Source: Microbacterium sp. A20
GTDB taxonomy: Bacteria; Actinomycetota; Actinomycetes; Actinomycetales; Microbacteriaceae
NCBI RefSeq assembly: GCF_004794515.1
Contig: NZ_SSDF01000082.1
Coordinates: forward strand, 124,001 to 188,000
DNA length: 64,000 bases
Direction of reading: 5' to 3'
The position numbers and the translations under genes were made by a program. The notes under the pieces were generated by a model. The model was not told where the DNA came from, made no database searches, and was given only the letters and a program-made list of their open reading frames with translations. This document shows, one piece after another, positions 25,583 to 36,146 of the stretch. How positions within the stretch are numbered: position 1 is the first letter of the stretch; each line of letters opens with the position of its first letter.

Positions 25583-25676
25583 TGGGGGCCGACGCTGCGA
25601 CTGGGGAATAGCGCAGAAGCTGGGGCCACGCGAATGGGGATTCGCAGGCATCGGGGCCGCGGTTGGGGAACCGCGG
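25583..25676. repeat. Array of hairpins with GGGG loops between response regulator and kinase genes
   Basis: Three consecutive inverted repeats share a GGGG centre: CTGCG ... CGCAG (25595-25616, imperfect), GCGAAT-GGGG-ATTCGC (25630-25645) and CCGCGGTT-GGGG-AACCGCGG (25657-25676). Further G runs stand at 25583, 25622 and 25653. On the transcribed strand the loops are CCCC. It follows the stop of the response regulator gene directly, so termination or transcript processing is possible. Confidence 0.6.
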
Positions 25677-25687
25677 CTCCGCCCCGG

Positions 25688-26497
25688 TCAGCCCGATCTG
25701 TCGTCGGCAGAGGCGAGTCGGTAGCCGACTCCGCGCACGGTCTCGATGTAGCGCGGTCTCGACGAGCTGTCGCCGAGTTTGCGCCGCAGATTCGCGATGT
25801 GCGTCTCGATCGCGCGTTTGTCGGGTTCGCTCACGTAGTCGTTCGCGCCGTCGGGTGCGCCCCGCAGTCCGCGCGCGAGATCCGCCTTGCTGAGCACTCG
25901 GAGCCGGGCATCGAGGATCGCCGCGAGCAGGTCGAACTCGGTCGGCGTGAGGTCGATCCGCTTCTGCCCGACCAGCACGAGATGCGTGTCCAGGTCGAGG
26001 CTGAGGTCGCGGTGCACCAGACCTCGCCACGTCAGGACGGTGGCGCCTTCGGTCGACGGCTCGTGCTCGACGGTCGGGGTCGGGGCCGGCGAGGTGTCCG
26101 GGTGGATCTCGGCGATGTGGGGGCGCCGGAGGAGCGCCTGGATGCGCGCGCGCAGCTCCCGCGGCCGGAACGGCTTGACGAGGTATTCGTCGGCACCGGA
26201 GGTGAGCCCCAGGACCACGTCCGACTCGTCGGAGAGCGCAGACAGCATGATGATGAAGGTGTCGCTCACCCGGCGGATGCGTCGGGCGACCTCGAACCCG
26301 TCGATGCCGGGGAGATTGATGTCGAGCGTGGTGATCACGGGGCGGTGCTGCTCGATCGCTGCGATGCCCTCCGGGCCGGACCCGGCGAGGTGGGTCTCGA
26401 ACCCGGCGGCGAGGAACACCTCGTCCAGGAGCGAGCGGACCCCGGGGTCGTCTTCGATGATGACCGCGACGAGCGGGGTTCGCGCAGCCGCCGTCAC
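25688..26497 (-). CDS. OmpR-family response regulator
   Basis: 269 residues: a receiver domain with the acidic pair Asp16-Asp17, phospho-acceptor Asp59 (TTLDINLPG) and Lys108 (LVKPF), then a winged-helix DNA-binding domain (KRIDLTPTEFDLLAAIL; ETHIANLRRKLGD; VRGVGYRL). The start is a GTG that overlaps the tsaE stop (GTGA); longer frames upstream run through tsaE in the wrong frame. It is thus the last gene of the acpS-alr-tsaE operon and probably pairs with the kinase downstream. Confidence 0.9.
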   Translation of the reverse strand: MTAAARTPLVAVIIEDDPGVRSLLDEVFLAAGFETHLAGSGPEGIAAIEQHRPVITTLDINLPGIDGFEVARRIRRVSDTFIIMLSALSDESDVVLGLTSGADEYLVKPFRPRELRARIQALLRRPHIAEIHPDTSPAPTPTVEHEPSTEGATVLTWRGLVHRDLSLDLDTHLVLVGQKRIDLTPTEFDLLAAILDARLRVLSKADLARGLRGAPDGANDYVSEPDKRAIETHIANLRRKLGDSSSRPRYIETVRGVGYRLASADDRSG

Positions 26498-26991
26498 GTG
26501 ATCTCCTCGCGCATGATGGTCACGATCCGCGGGGCGTCGGCGTCGAGCTCCGCGGGATCGAGCTCGGCGGGATCGAGGTCGGAGGTGCCGACCGGCCGCT
26601 CCAGCTCGATGTCCCACCATGAATCGGCGAGCTCTTCCGCCATGCCGCGTCCCCACTCGATCACGACCACCGAGTGCTCCAGGTCCAGGTCGAGGTCGTC
26701 GAGCTCGGCTGCCGACCCGAGGCGGTAAGCGTCGACGTGCACGAGCGGGGCCCGGCCGATGAGGGACGGATGGGTGCGTGCGATCACGAAGGTCGGGCTC
26801 TGCACGGGACCGCGCACCCCGAGCCCTTCGGCGAGACCGCGGGTGAAGGTGGTCTTCCCGGCGCCGAGGGGGCCGGTGAGGATCAGGAGGTCACCCGCCT
26901 CCAGCTGCTCGCCGATGCGGAACCCCAGCTGTTCCATCGCCTCGGTCGTCGCGATCTCCCGTCGGCCGAGGAAGGCCGGGTCGAGGCTCAT
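26494..26991 (-). CDS. tsaE: tRNA threonylcarbamoyladenosine biosynthesis ATPase TsaE
   Basis: Small ATPase of the t6A tRNA-modification complex with TsaB and TsaD. 165 residues with the P-loop GPLGAGKTTFTRG (about 40-52), the QSPTFVI block and HVDAYRL, and the late VVVIEWG. The ATG at 26991 overlaps the alr stop. The C-terminal tail with the repeat DPAELDPAELD is unusual but harmless. alr and acpS as neighbours are common in actinobacteria. Confidence 0.93.
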   Translation of the reverse strand: MSLDPAFLGRREIATTEAMEQLGFRIGEQLEAGDLLILTGPLGAGKTTFTRGLAEGLGVRGPVQSPTFVIARTHPSLIGRAPLVHVDAYRLGSAAELDDLDLDLEHSVVVIEWGRGMAEELADSWWDIELERPVGTSDLDPAELDPAELDADAPRIVTIMREEIT

Positions 26992-28094
26992 GATGCCCGC
27001 CGGGGAACTCGGGGGCCGATGCGCGTGACGATCTCGTAGTTGATGGTGTCGGCCGCCGCAGCCCAATCGGCGGCGGAGGGCACGCCGAGGGTGGGGTCGC
27101 CGAAGAGCACGACCTCGTCGCCGATCGAGACCGGGGTGTCGCCGACGTCGACGACGAACTGGTCCATCGCGATCCGCCCGACGTTCACGAAACGGCGTCC
27201 GCCGATCGAGACGGGGAGCTTCCCCGATGCGCTCCGCGGCACGCCGTCGGCGTATCCGAGAGGCACGAGGACCAGCGTCGTGTCGCGGTCGGTGCGGTGG
27301 TCGTAGCCGTACGAGACGCCGGTACCCGCCGGCACTCTGCGCACGGCGGCGATCGCTCCGCGGAGCGTCATGGCTGGTCGCAGTCCGAGTTCGGCGGAGC
27401 TGCGGTCGTCGAACGGAGACAGGCCGTACAGGCCGACACCGATGCGCACGGCGTCGAGTCGCATCTCGGGCAGGTCGATGGCCGCGGCGGTGGCGGCGAT
27501 GTGGCGGATCTCCGGATGGATGCCGAACGATGCCGCCGCGGCGACGCCCTCTTGGAACTTCGCGAGCGCCGACCTGTCGTCGTCCGCGGAGGTGTTCGAG
27601 AGGTGGCTGAACAGGCCGACGACGCGCAGCCGTCCGATGCGTTCGAGTCGCGCGGCTTCGGCGAGCACGCGCCCCCAGTCGGCCGGGGCGATGCCGTTGC
27701 GCGAGAGTCCGGTCTCGAACTTGAGGTGCACACCCACCGGTCGGTCGACCGAGGCGGCCGCGGCTGCCGCTTCGAGCTGGTCGAAGGAGGAGATGCCGAT
27801 CTCGATGTCCTGTGCGGCCGCGTGCTCGAACCGCTCCCCCGGTGCGTGCAGCCACGCCATGAGGGGCGCGTGCACGCCCTGCCTGCGCAGTTCGAGCGCT
27901 TCGGGGATCTCGGCGACGCCGAGGCGCGTGGCACCGGCGGAGAGTGCGGCGACCGCGGTGGCCGCAGCACCGTGCCCGTAGGCGTTGGCTTTGATGACGG
28001 CGATGACCTCGACGCCGGTGAGTCGGCGGAAGTGCCGCACGTTGTCGGCGATGGCATCGAGGTCGATGGTCGCCTCGCGGAAGGGGACGGTCAC
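26988..28094 (-). CDS. alr: Alanine racemase
   Basis: PLP enzyme that makes D-alanine for peptidoglycan. 368 residues with the PLP-binding Lys35 in AVIKANAYGHG and the second active-site tyrosine in the GVSYGYDHRTDRD region. The N-terminal TIM-barrel and the C-terminal beta domain (GGRRFVNVGRIAMDQFVVD) are complete. The GTG start overlaps the acpS stop. Confidence 0.95.
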   Translation of the reverse strand: MTVPFREATIDLDAIADNVRHFRRLTGVEVIAVIKANAYGHGAAATAVAALSAGATRLGVAEIPEALELRRQGVHAPLMAWLHAPGERFEHAAAQDIEIGISSFDQLEAAAAAASVDRPVGVHLKFETGLSRNGIAPADWGRVLAEAARLERIGRLRVVGLFSHLSNTSADDDRSALAKFQEGVAAAASFGIHPEIRHIAATAAAIDLPEMRLDAVRIGVGLYGLSPFDDRSSAELGLRPAMTLRGAIAAVRRVPAGTGVSYGYDHRTDRDTTLVLVPLGYADGVPRSASGKLPVSIGGRRFVNVGRIAMDQFVVDVGDTPVSIGDEVVLFGDPTLGVPSAADWAAAADTINYEIVTRIGPRVPRRAS

Positions 28095-28450
28095 AGCGGG
28101 GCTCCTTCGGCGACGACGAACGCCGCGGCGAGACCGGCGTCGTGGGTGAGGGTCAGATGCAGCGTGCGGATGCCCCGCTCCTCGACGACTGCGGCGGTCG
28201 AACCGCTGAGGACGAAGTGCGGGCGACCCGACGGCTCGGAGGCGATCTCGATCTCGGTCCAGTGCACGCCGTCGGAACCGCCGAGCGCCTTGATGAGCGC
28301 CTCTTTGGCGGCATATCTCGCCGCGAGCGAGGGAAGGCGCAGCGTGCGCTCGGAGGGGGCGAAGAGCCGCTCCCGCAGGCGCGGCGTGCGGGCCATCGTC
28401 CGCTCGAATCGCGGGATGTCCACGAGGTCGATGCCGGTGCCGATGATCAC
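28091..28450 (-). CDS. acpS: Holo-[acyl-carrier-protein] synthase
   Basis: Transfers 4'-phosphopantetheine from CoA to acyl carrier protein. 119 residues with the metal-binding Asp8 in GIDLVDIPRF and the second motif ARYAAKEALIKALG; ends with the conserved LTHDAGLAAAFVV. GTG start. First gene of the leftward acpS-alr-tsaE-response regulator operon. Confidence 0.94.
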   Translation of the reverse strand: MIIGTGIDLVDIPRFERTMARTPRLRERLFAPSERTLRLPSLAARYAAKEALIKALGGSDGVHWTEIEIASEPSGRPHFVLSGSTAAVVEERGIRTLHLTLTHDAGLAAAFVVAEGAPL

Positions 28451-28487
28451 TCGTTCAGCCTACCGATCCTGTATCCCGGCGGAATCG

Positions 28488-28527
28488 TGCGAATGGCCTC
28501 GTTTCCGTGGAAACGAGGCCATTCGCA
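28488..28527 (-). terminator. Terminator hairpin after glmS
   Basis: A perfect 19-base inverted repeat (28488-28506 and 28509-28527) with only two bases between its arms. It lies 18 bases beyond the glmS stop and separates glmS from the acpS operon. Confidence 0.8.
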
Positions 28528-28544
28528 GCGATGCGTCGAGGGGC

Positions 28545-30392
<1,848 letters not shown>

Positions 30393-30455
30393 GGGATCAA
30401 GAGTAAGGCGGGTTTTTTGCGAGTCGTCCGTACATTCTCCCGCCCCCGACGGCGC

Positions 30456-31409
30456 TCAGAGTTTGCGCAGCAGAACGCTCTCCACGTCGTGATCCGCGCC
30501 CTTGCGCAGCACCAGTCGCGCACGGTGCCGCGTCGGCATCACGTTCTCGACGAGGTTGGGCATGTTGATCTCATTCCAATATCCGAGCGCCGTCGTGATC
30601 GCCTCCTCGTCCGTGAGGTGCGCGAACACGTTGAAGTAGGAGGAGGGATTCGCGAACGCGGCCTGACGCAGGGCGAGGAAGCGGTCGACGTACCACTTCT
30701 CGATGTGCGAGGTCTCGGCGTCGACGAAGATCGAGAAGTCGAACAGGTCGCTCACGGCGACGTCGTTCGGGGCCGGCGGCGGCTGGAGCACGTTGAGTCC
30801 CTCGACGATGACGACGTCGGGACGACGGACCACGACGTTGGCGTCCGGCACGATGTCGTAGCGCATGTGCGAATAGAACGGGGCGCGCACCTCGGTCGCA
30901 CCGCTCTTCACGTTCGTCAGGAACTCGATCAGCGCGCGGCGGTCGTACGACTCCGGGAAGCCCTTGCGGTCCATGATCCCGCGACGCTCGAGCTCGGCGT
31001 TCGGATAGAGGAAGCCGTCGGTGGTCACCAGCTCGACGCGCGGCGTGCCGGGCCAACGGCTCATGAGCTCGCGCAGCAGGCGCGCGATGGTCGACTTGCC
31101 GACCGCGACCGATCCGGCGACGCCGACGACGAACGGGGTGGTGGTGTCGTCCTCCTGGAGGAACGACGAGGTCGCCGCCCCCAGACGCTTGGTCGCGGTC
31201 GCATAGAGGCTGAGTAGACGACTCAGCGGCAGGTACACCTCGCGCACCTCGGTGAGGGAGAGCCGGTCGCCGATGCCGCGCAGCTCCACGACCTCGGTCT
31301 CGGTGAGCGGTTGCTCCAGTCCGGCGGCGAGCCGGGCCCATTCCGCGCGGCCGATCTCCCGATAGGGCGACAGCGGCAGCGTGGGGTCGACGGTGGTCAC
31401 GGAGTACAT
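30456..31409 (-). CDS. coaA: Type I pantothenate kinase
   Basis: First step of coenzyme A synthesis. 317 residues with the P-loop GSVAVGKST (99-107), TTDGFLYPN, and the conserved [11 protein letters not shown] and VEGLNVLQ. The ATG at 31409 is the natural start. Lies upstream of glmS on the same strand with a 63-base gap. Confidence 0.96.
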   Translation of the reverse strand: MYSVTTVDPTLPLSPYREIGRAEWARLAAGLEQPLTETEVVELRGIGDRLSLTEVREVYLPLSRLLSLYATATKRLGAATSSFLQEDDTTTPFVVGVAGSVAVGKSTIARLLRELMSRWPGTPRVELVTTDGFLYPNAELERRGIMDRKGFPESYDRRALIEFLTNVKSGATEVRAPFYSHMRYDIVPDANVVVRRPDVVIVEGLNVLQPPPAPNDVAVSDLFDFSIFVDAETSHIEKWYVDRFLALRQAAFANPSSYFNVFAHLTDEEAITTALGYWNEINMPNLVENVMPTRHRARLVLRKGADHDVESVLLRKL

Positions 31410-31438
31410 CGTATCCGCGTGCTCGCGCCCGGGATGCG

Positions 31439-31476
31439 CGGACGCCCCTTCCCCCGCGGGAGGGAAGGGGCGTCCG
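31439..31476 (-). terminator. Terminator hairpin after the LPXTG-type protein gene
   Basis: A perfect 15-bp stem (31439-31453 with 31462-31476) with an eight-base loop. It lies 18 bases past the stop of the surface protein gene and before coaA. Confidence 0.75.
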
Positions 31477-31493
31477 GGTGTGACGTGCGTGCG

Positions 31494-33590
31494 TCAGGAT
31501 GCCGACGCCGCCCGACGGCGGGCCACCAGCAGTCCGCCGGCGCCGAGCAGCACCAGGGCGGTCACGCCGCCCGCGATCAGCAGCCCGGCATCGGCTCCCG
31601 TGTTCGCCAGACCCGATGCGGCCAGCGTCACGGAGGTGCGAGCCACCTCGACGCCGTCCACGAACACGACGACCGCGTGGCCACCGGCCGGGATGGATGC
31701 CGGGATCGTGGCGTTCAGCGCGAACGTGCCGTCGGCCGCGGCGGTCGTGCTGCCGAGCACGGTGGGCACGGAGTGCAGCTCGATGCGCACGGCGTCGGAT
31801 TCGGGGTCGATACCTTCTCCCTCGACGCGGATCTCGCCACCGGGACGCAGGTCGCCGGTCACGGTGACCGAGGCCTCCCCTGCCACGGGGAGCTCGCCCT
31901 CCTCGCCGCCGCCCGGCTCGCCTTCACCGGGCTGGTCGCCACCGACGACGACGGAAGCGGTGGCGGAAGCCGGCGAGCTGCCGACCGAGTTCAGCGCCGT
32001 CACGGATGCCGTGTGGGTGCCGACCGCGACCCCGGTGAAGGTGTGGCTGGTGACCCCGGCCGCGATGGCGACGGTGGTCGAGCCGAGCGTGACGGAGTAC
32101 CCGGTGAGCGGCGATCCGCCGTCGGATGCCGGCGCGGCCCAGCTGACCGTGACCGCATCGCCCACGGCGGTCACCGTCGGAGCCGACGGCGCTGCGGGAG
32201 CGGTCGCCACGGGCTCGACGCCCAGGCCGAAGAACTCGTCGAGCTTCACGAGCGCCTCGTCGGCGAAGGCGAGGCTCGTCGCGCGGCCGGCCGCGTACTG
32301 CTCATCCGTCTGGTTCGGCCGCTTCGCGGGGCCCTGCAGGTCGGAGATCCACCACCACTCGGTCATGTACTCGCGGAAGCCGGCCTGGCCGTTGTCCTGG
32401 ATCCAGTTCTTCGTGACGGGGGCCGCCGTTGCGGAGCCGTCGTAGTCGAACAGGTACGGGACCTGCAGCTTGCGGGCGGCCACCTTCGCGGCGGAGGTGT
32501 CGCCGCCGGGGTGGTATTCGACGCGCTGACCGGCACTGCCGTCGAGCACGTACTGCGTCTTGAGGTTCGGGAGGTGCTTCTGCACCAGGTCGCCGTAGAG
32601 ATGGGCGATCGACGAGTTGGTGTCGCGGATGTGCGCGTTCGCCCCGCTCCAGCCGTCCAGGCGCAGGTCGAACATGTACACGGTCTGCACGCCGGACTCC
32701 GCGGCCTTGTGGTTCACGTCGCGGATCACGGCGCGGGTGTTGTGGCACCAGGTGCCGCCGAACAGGATCGTGTGCTCCCCGTCCGACTCGAGCAGGTCGA
32801 CGAGCTCGGGGTATGTGATCGACTGGAGCACGAAGTCTTCGGCGTCCGCGTCCGTGAAGATGGTCTCGCCGTAGGCGGCGAGGTTGCTGCTGTACGCCGC
32901 ACGGTGGCGGGAGTTGACCGCGGTCGAGAAGAACTCGTACTGCGACTGGGTGTCCAGCTTCGCCTGGCCGTTCACCGCGACCGCGTCGAACACCGACGCC
33001 ACCTTCTGCCGGTATCCGTCCGTCGCCGCCGAGGTGGCGTCCTCGCTCCCGCCGAGAGACGAGACGATGCGGTCCTCGACGCCCGCCACCTGCCGGTCGC
33101 CGTCGTAGACGAAGAGGTAGGGGTCGGTCCCCGCGCCGAACTCCGGAGTCGCGTCCTTGTTCAGGTAGCCGTCGACGAGGCGCGTGTAGAGCGCACCGGC
33201 GGCCTCGCCGGCCACTCCCGTCACGAAGGTGCGGATGTCGACGGATTCGCCGTCCAGGAGCGGGTCGAACGTGTAGATCGCATCGACGCCGTACTGCTGA
33301 GCGACCTGGTCGATCTGCGGCGCGGTGGCGAGCGTGGTCGGATCGCTCGGGCCGCCGAGCAGGAACGCGTACGTGCCGTCGCTGTTCAGGAGGCTCTCGA
33401 ACCGCTCGAACGTCACGGACTCGAACACCGAGCCGGCGCGGAGGCCGGGGATGGTGTCGGCGAAGTAGTCGAGCGCCGGGGCGGGGGCGGCTGCTGCCGG
33501 GAGGGCGGTGAGCCCCACGGCTCCGCCCGCGACGAGAGCCGCGATGACGGACCCGGCGGCGAGGCGTCTGCCTCGTGCTGCTGTGGACAT
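31494..33590 (-). CDS. Sortase-type cell-wall protein with fibronectin III and thioredoxin-like repeats
   Basis: 698 residues. A signal peptide (1 to about 34, cleavage after an Ala run) leads into two related repeats (about 50-170 and 255-400). Both have a F/L-L-L-x-S-D-G stretch followed by a hydrophobic strand and GG; the second reads LFGGTWCHNTRAV, which looks like a thioredoxin fold with Cys-His-Asn at the active site. Then come a fibronectin III domain (456 to about 545), a beta-rich domain (575-660) and the sorting signal LANTG, membrane helix and ARRR tail. Sortase substrate by inference; the role is unknown. Confidence 0.85.
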   Translation of the reverse strand: MSTAARGRRLAAGSVIAALVAGGAVGLTALPAAAAPAPALDYFADTIPGLRAGSVFESVTFERFESLLNSDGTYAFLLGGPSDPTTLATAPQIDQVAQQYGVDAIYTFDPLLDGESVDIRTFVTGVAGEAAGALYTRLVDGYLNKDATPEFGAGTDPYLFVYDGDRQVAGVEDRIVSSLGGSEDATSAATDGYRQKVASVFDAVAVNGQAKLDTQSQYEFFSTAVNSRHRAAYSSNLAAYGETIFTDADAEDFVLQSITYPELVDLLESDGEHTILFGGTWCHNTRAVIRDVNHKAAESGVQTVYMFDLRLDGWSGANAHIRDTNSSIAHLYGDLVQKHLPNLKTQYVLDGSAGQRVEYHPGGDTSAAKVAARKLQVPYLFDYDGSATAAPVTKNWIQDNGQAGFREYMTEWWWISDLQGPAKRPNQTDEQYAAGRATSLAFADEALVKLDEFFGLGVEPVATAPAAPSAPTVTAVGDAVTVSWAAPASDGGSPLTGYSVTLGSTTVAIAAGVTSHTFTGVAVGTHTASVTALNSVGSSPASATASVVVGGDQPGEGEPGGGEEGELPVAGEASVTVTGDLRPGGEIRVEGEGIDPESDAVRIELHSVPTVLGSTTAAADGTFALNATIPASIPAGGHAVVVFVDGVEVARTSVTLAASGLANTGADAGLLIAGGVTALVLLGAGGLLVARRRAASAS

Positions 33591-33630
33591 GTTGAGGGTT
33601 TCCTGTTCTCGCTACGTGTGTGTGTTCGGG

Positions 33631-34515
33631 TCAGAGGATGGGGGTGCCGTCGTCGGATGCCGCGGCCGGGACGGACGCACCGATCGTCGCGCGACGACGC
33701 AGCCACCACCAGGTGAGCAGCCCGCCGGCGATGATGACGATGCCGCCGAGCGTCAGCGGCGCCGCCAGCGGGATCCCGGCTTGCACGGGCGCATCGGCGG
33801 CGGCGGGCTTCGCGGTCTCCGCCGTCTCCGGCTCCTCGGCGGCGATCTCGACGCCCTCGATCGACTCAGACGCGGGCGAATCGCCCACGGCGTTCGTCGC
33901 GATCAGCGTGAGGTCGTACGTGCCCTCGCCGAGCTCGATCTCGTACTCGGTGGCATCTGCCGGAAGGGCGATCGGCGTGCCCTCGTTCAGGATCAGCTTG
34001 TAGCCGGTGAGCGCGGAGCCGCCGTCGGCCGGAGCCGTCCAGGCGAGGGCGAGCGTCGCTCCGTCGACCTCGTGGGAGAGGCCGGTCGGCGCCGTCGGAA
34101 CGGTAGCCGCGACCGCTGCCTTCTCCGTGCTCGTGTTCGTGGTCGTGGTCGTGGTGGAAGTGGAGTTCGACGTGCCGGCCGCGGGCTTGTCGTTGCCCGT
34201 CGCGGGCGGCTGCGCGGGCTTGGGTGCGGGAGCCGGGGCGGGTGCCGGCTTCGGCGCGGGAGCGGGGGCAGGAGCAGGCGCGGGCTTGGGCGCGCCTCCG
34301 CCACCGCCGGAGATCGCCGCCGGGGGCGCCTCCACCGTCGAGTCGTAGGGGTAGCCGCCGAGGCCCTCGCAGGCTCCCAGGTCGAAGTTGATCGAGCACA
34401 GGTCGCAGACGTCGCCCGCGGCGTGAGCGGCGGTCGGGATCGCGATCGGGGCGAGCAGGAACGCGGCGGAGACCGCGAGGGCGGACAGCAGCCGGGAACG
34501 GCGGACGGATTTCAT
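33631..34515 (-). CDS. Exported membrane-anchored fibronectin III protein
   Basis: 294 residues: a signal peptide (AHAAGDV), a small Cys-containing segment (CDLCSINFDLGACEG), a long Pro/Ala/Lys repeat (PAPAPAPAPAPKPAPAP), a Thr run, one fibronectin III domain (about 140-220, APTGLSHEVDGATLALAW), and a C-terminal membrane helix followed by a 25-residue cytoplasmic tail. No LPXTG motif. The ATG at 34515 overlaps the symporter stop codon, so it is translationally coupled to a transporter, an unusual pairing. Function unknown. Confidence 0.8.
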   Translation of the reverse strand: MKSVRRSRLLSALAVSAAFLLAPIAIPTAAHAAGDVCDLCSINFDLGACEGLGGYPYDSTVEAPPAAISGGGGGAPKPAPAPAPAPAPKPAPAPAPAPKPAQPPATGNDKPAAGTSNSTSTTTTTTNTSTEKAAVAATVPTAPTGLSHEVDGATLALAWTAPADGGSALTGYKLILNEGTPIALPADATEYEIELGEGTYDLTLIATNAVGDSPASESIEGVEIAAEEPETAETAKPAAADAPVQAGIPLAAPLTLGGIVIIAGGLLTWWWLRRRATIGASVPAAASDDGTPIL

Positions 34516-35999
34516 CGGGAGACTCTCTCGTGGATCGGACGGGCGGCGGGCAGCTCGCACTGCCCGATGGGGAGGTCGGCGGGGATGCCGAGGTCGGAGA
34601 CGACGGGTGTGGGACCGGTCTGGGCACGGCGGCGCTCGCGTCGGGAGACGGGCTCGGCCGGGCTCTCGACGGGCGGACGCTCGCCCCGGAAGACGGCGTC
34701 GTCGAGCTTTCCGAGGCGGCGGGCGACGATCGTCGCCACCGTCGCCGCAGCGGTGACGTTGGCCATGGTCGACGCGGTCCCGGCGACGGCGCTGATGGGG
34801 ATGAGCACGACCAGCACCTCGACGGGCAATCCGGATGCGCTGAGCACCGCGGTGGCGGTGATGATCGCGGTCCCGGGAACACCGGCGGTGCCGAGCGAGA
34901 CGAGCAGGCACAAGCCGGCGAGCGCCACGTAGTCCCATGCCGAGTACTGGATGCCGAGGACGTTGATCGAGAAGACGGCGACGATGATCGGCCAGATGCC
35001 GGCGCATCCCGGCATCCCGATGGTCGTGCCGATCGGGGCGGTGAACGCGGCCACGTCCTCGGGAACGCCGACCTTACGGGTGAGGGTGGGGATGGTCAGC
35101 GGAAGCGTCCCCACACTCGACTGGGTCGTGAACGCGGTGTACTGGGCGGGGGTCAGCAGCCGGAACCACCGGATCGGATTCACGTCGGCGAACACCCGGA
35201 GCAGGACGCCGTTCACGACGTAGGCGTCGATGAACGCGATCCCGAGCGCCAGCACGAGCACCAGGAGCAGCGCGAGCACGGTCTCGATGCGCGTGACGGC
35301 GGTCGCGGTCGTCGTGGCCACGAGGGCGAGCACCGCATACGGGGTGAGCTCGATGATGAAGCCCACCGCGGTCATGATGACCTTCTTGGTCCCGTCGATC
35401 ACGCTCTTGAACGAGCGCAGGTTCGGGTCGTCCCCCCTATTGGCCACCAGGTAGGCGACGGCGAAGAGCAGGGCGAACAGGATGATGCCGGTGATGTTGT
35501 TGCTGACGAAGTCGCCGGCGATGTTCGAGGGGAACAGGCCGAGCAGCACCTCGTCGAGCGGCTTTATCAGCCCGGTCAGCGTGTCGCCGCTGCCCTCCTG
35601 CAGATCGAGCTGCACGCCTTGGCCGAGTCCGACGCTCAGCGCGATGGCGAGGGTGAGGACGATGGCGATCGCGTTGGTGAGGAGCAGCCAGAAGGCGCTC
35701 GACAACCCGATCGTGCGCAGCTTCACGGCCGAGCCCAGCGAGGTGACGCTGGAGAGGATCGAGATGAATATCAGCGGAGCCACGATCGCCGTGATCACCT
35801 GCACGTAGAGGTCGCCCAGCACGGCGACGTACTCGAGACCGTCGCGGAAGGCGATCCCGATCCCGATGCCGACACCCAGCGCGATCAGGACGAGCGAGGT
35901 GAATCCCGCACCGCGGCGACGCAGCAGGGCGATGCCGACGAACGCGACGACGGTGACGGCGAGCGCTGCGATGGGCAGGAGGACGGTGCTGTCGGGCAT
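34512..35999 (-). CDS. Dicarboxylate/amino acid:cation symporter
   Basis: Member of the DAACS (glutamate transporter homologue) family, 495 residues. Eight membrane helices plus two re-entrant hairpins are suggested; the signatures are the Ser-rich hairpin TQSSVGTLPLTIPTL and the GTTIGMPGCAGIWP and TASTMANVTAAA regions that form the substrate and sodium site. The Met-Pro-Gly-Cys-Ala-Gly variant is closer to the cystine carrier TcyP than to DctA, but the substrate cannot be fixed. A 75-residue hydrophilic tail follows the last helix. Confidence 0.88.
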   Translation of the reverse strand: MPDSTVLLPIAALAVTVVAFVGIALLRRRGAGFTSLVLIALGVGIGIGIAFRDGLEYVAVLGDLYVQVITAIVAPLIFISILSSVTSLGSAVKLRTIGLSSAFWLLLTNAIAIVLTLAIALSVGLGQGVQLDLQEGSGDTLTGLIKPLDEVLLGLFPSNIAGDFVSNNITGIILFALLFAVAYLVANRGDDPNLRSFKSVIDGTKKVIMTAVGFIIELTPYAVLALVATTTATAVTRIETVLALLLVLVLALGIAFIDAYVVNGVLLRVFADVNPIRWFRLLTPAQYTAFTTQSSVGTLPLTIPTLTRKVGVPEDVAAFTAPIGTTIGMPGCAGIWPIIVAVFSINVLGIQYSAWDYVALAGLCLLVSLGTAGVPGTAIITATAVLSASGLPVEVLVVLIPISAVAGTASTMANVTAAATVATIVARRLGKLDDAVFRGERPPVESPAEPVSRRERRRAQTGPTPVVSDLGIPADLPIGQCELPAARPIHERVSR

Positions 36000-36146
36000 G
36001 GCGCGAGATTATCGATCTGCTGTGAGTCGCATTTCGGGCAGGTCGATCTGTTGCCATGTGTGACGAACCGTGTCGGCGCCCTGTTCCCGAGGGCAGCCAT
36101 ACGATACGAGCGCGATGACGGCTCCGGGCGCGAGTAGTCTCTTCCC

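Noticed and set aside
25583..25668. G-quadruplex in the G-run array
   Set aside because: The spacers between G runs are about 10-15 bases, too long for a stable canonical quadruplex; the palindromes explain the runs better.
30393..30455. glmS ribozyme
   Set aside because: Only 63 bases lie between coaA and glmS and no pseudoknot core can be recognised.
34180..34310. Proline-alanine repeat stretch as a mobile or satellite element
   Set aside because: It is the in-frame Pro/Ala/Lys linker of the exported fibronectin III protein.
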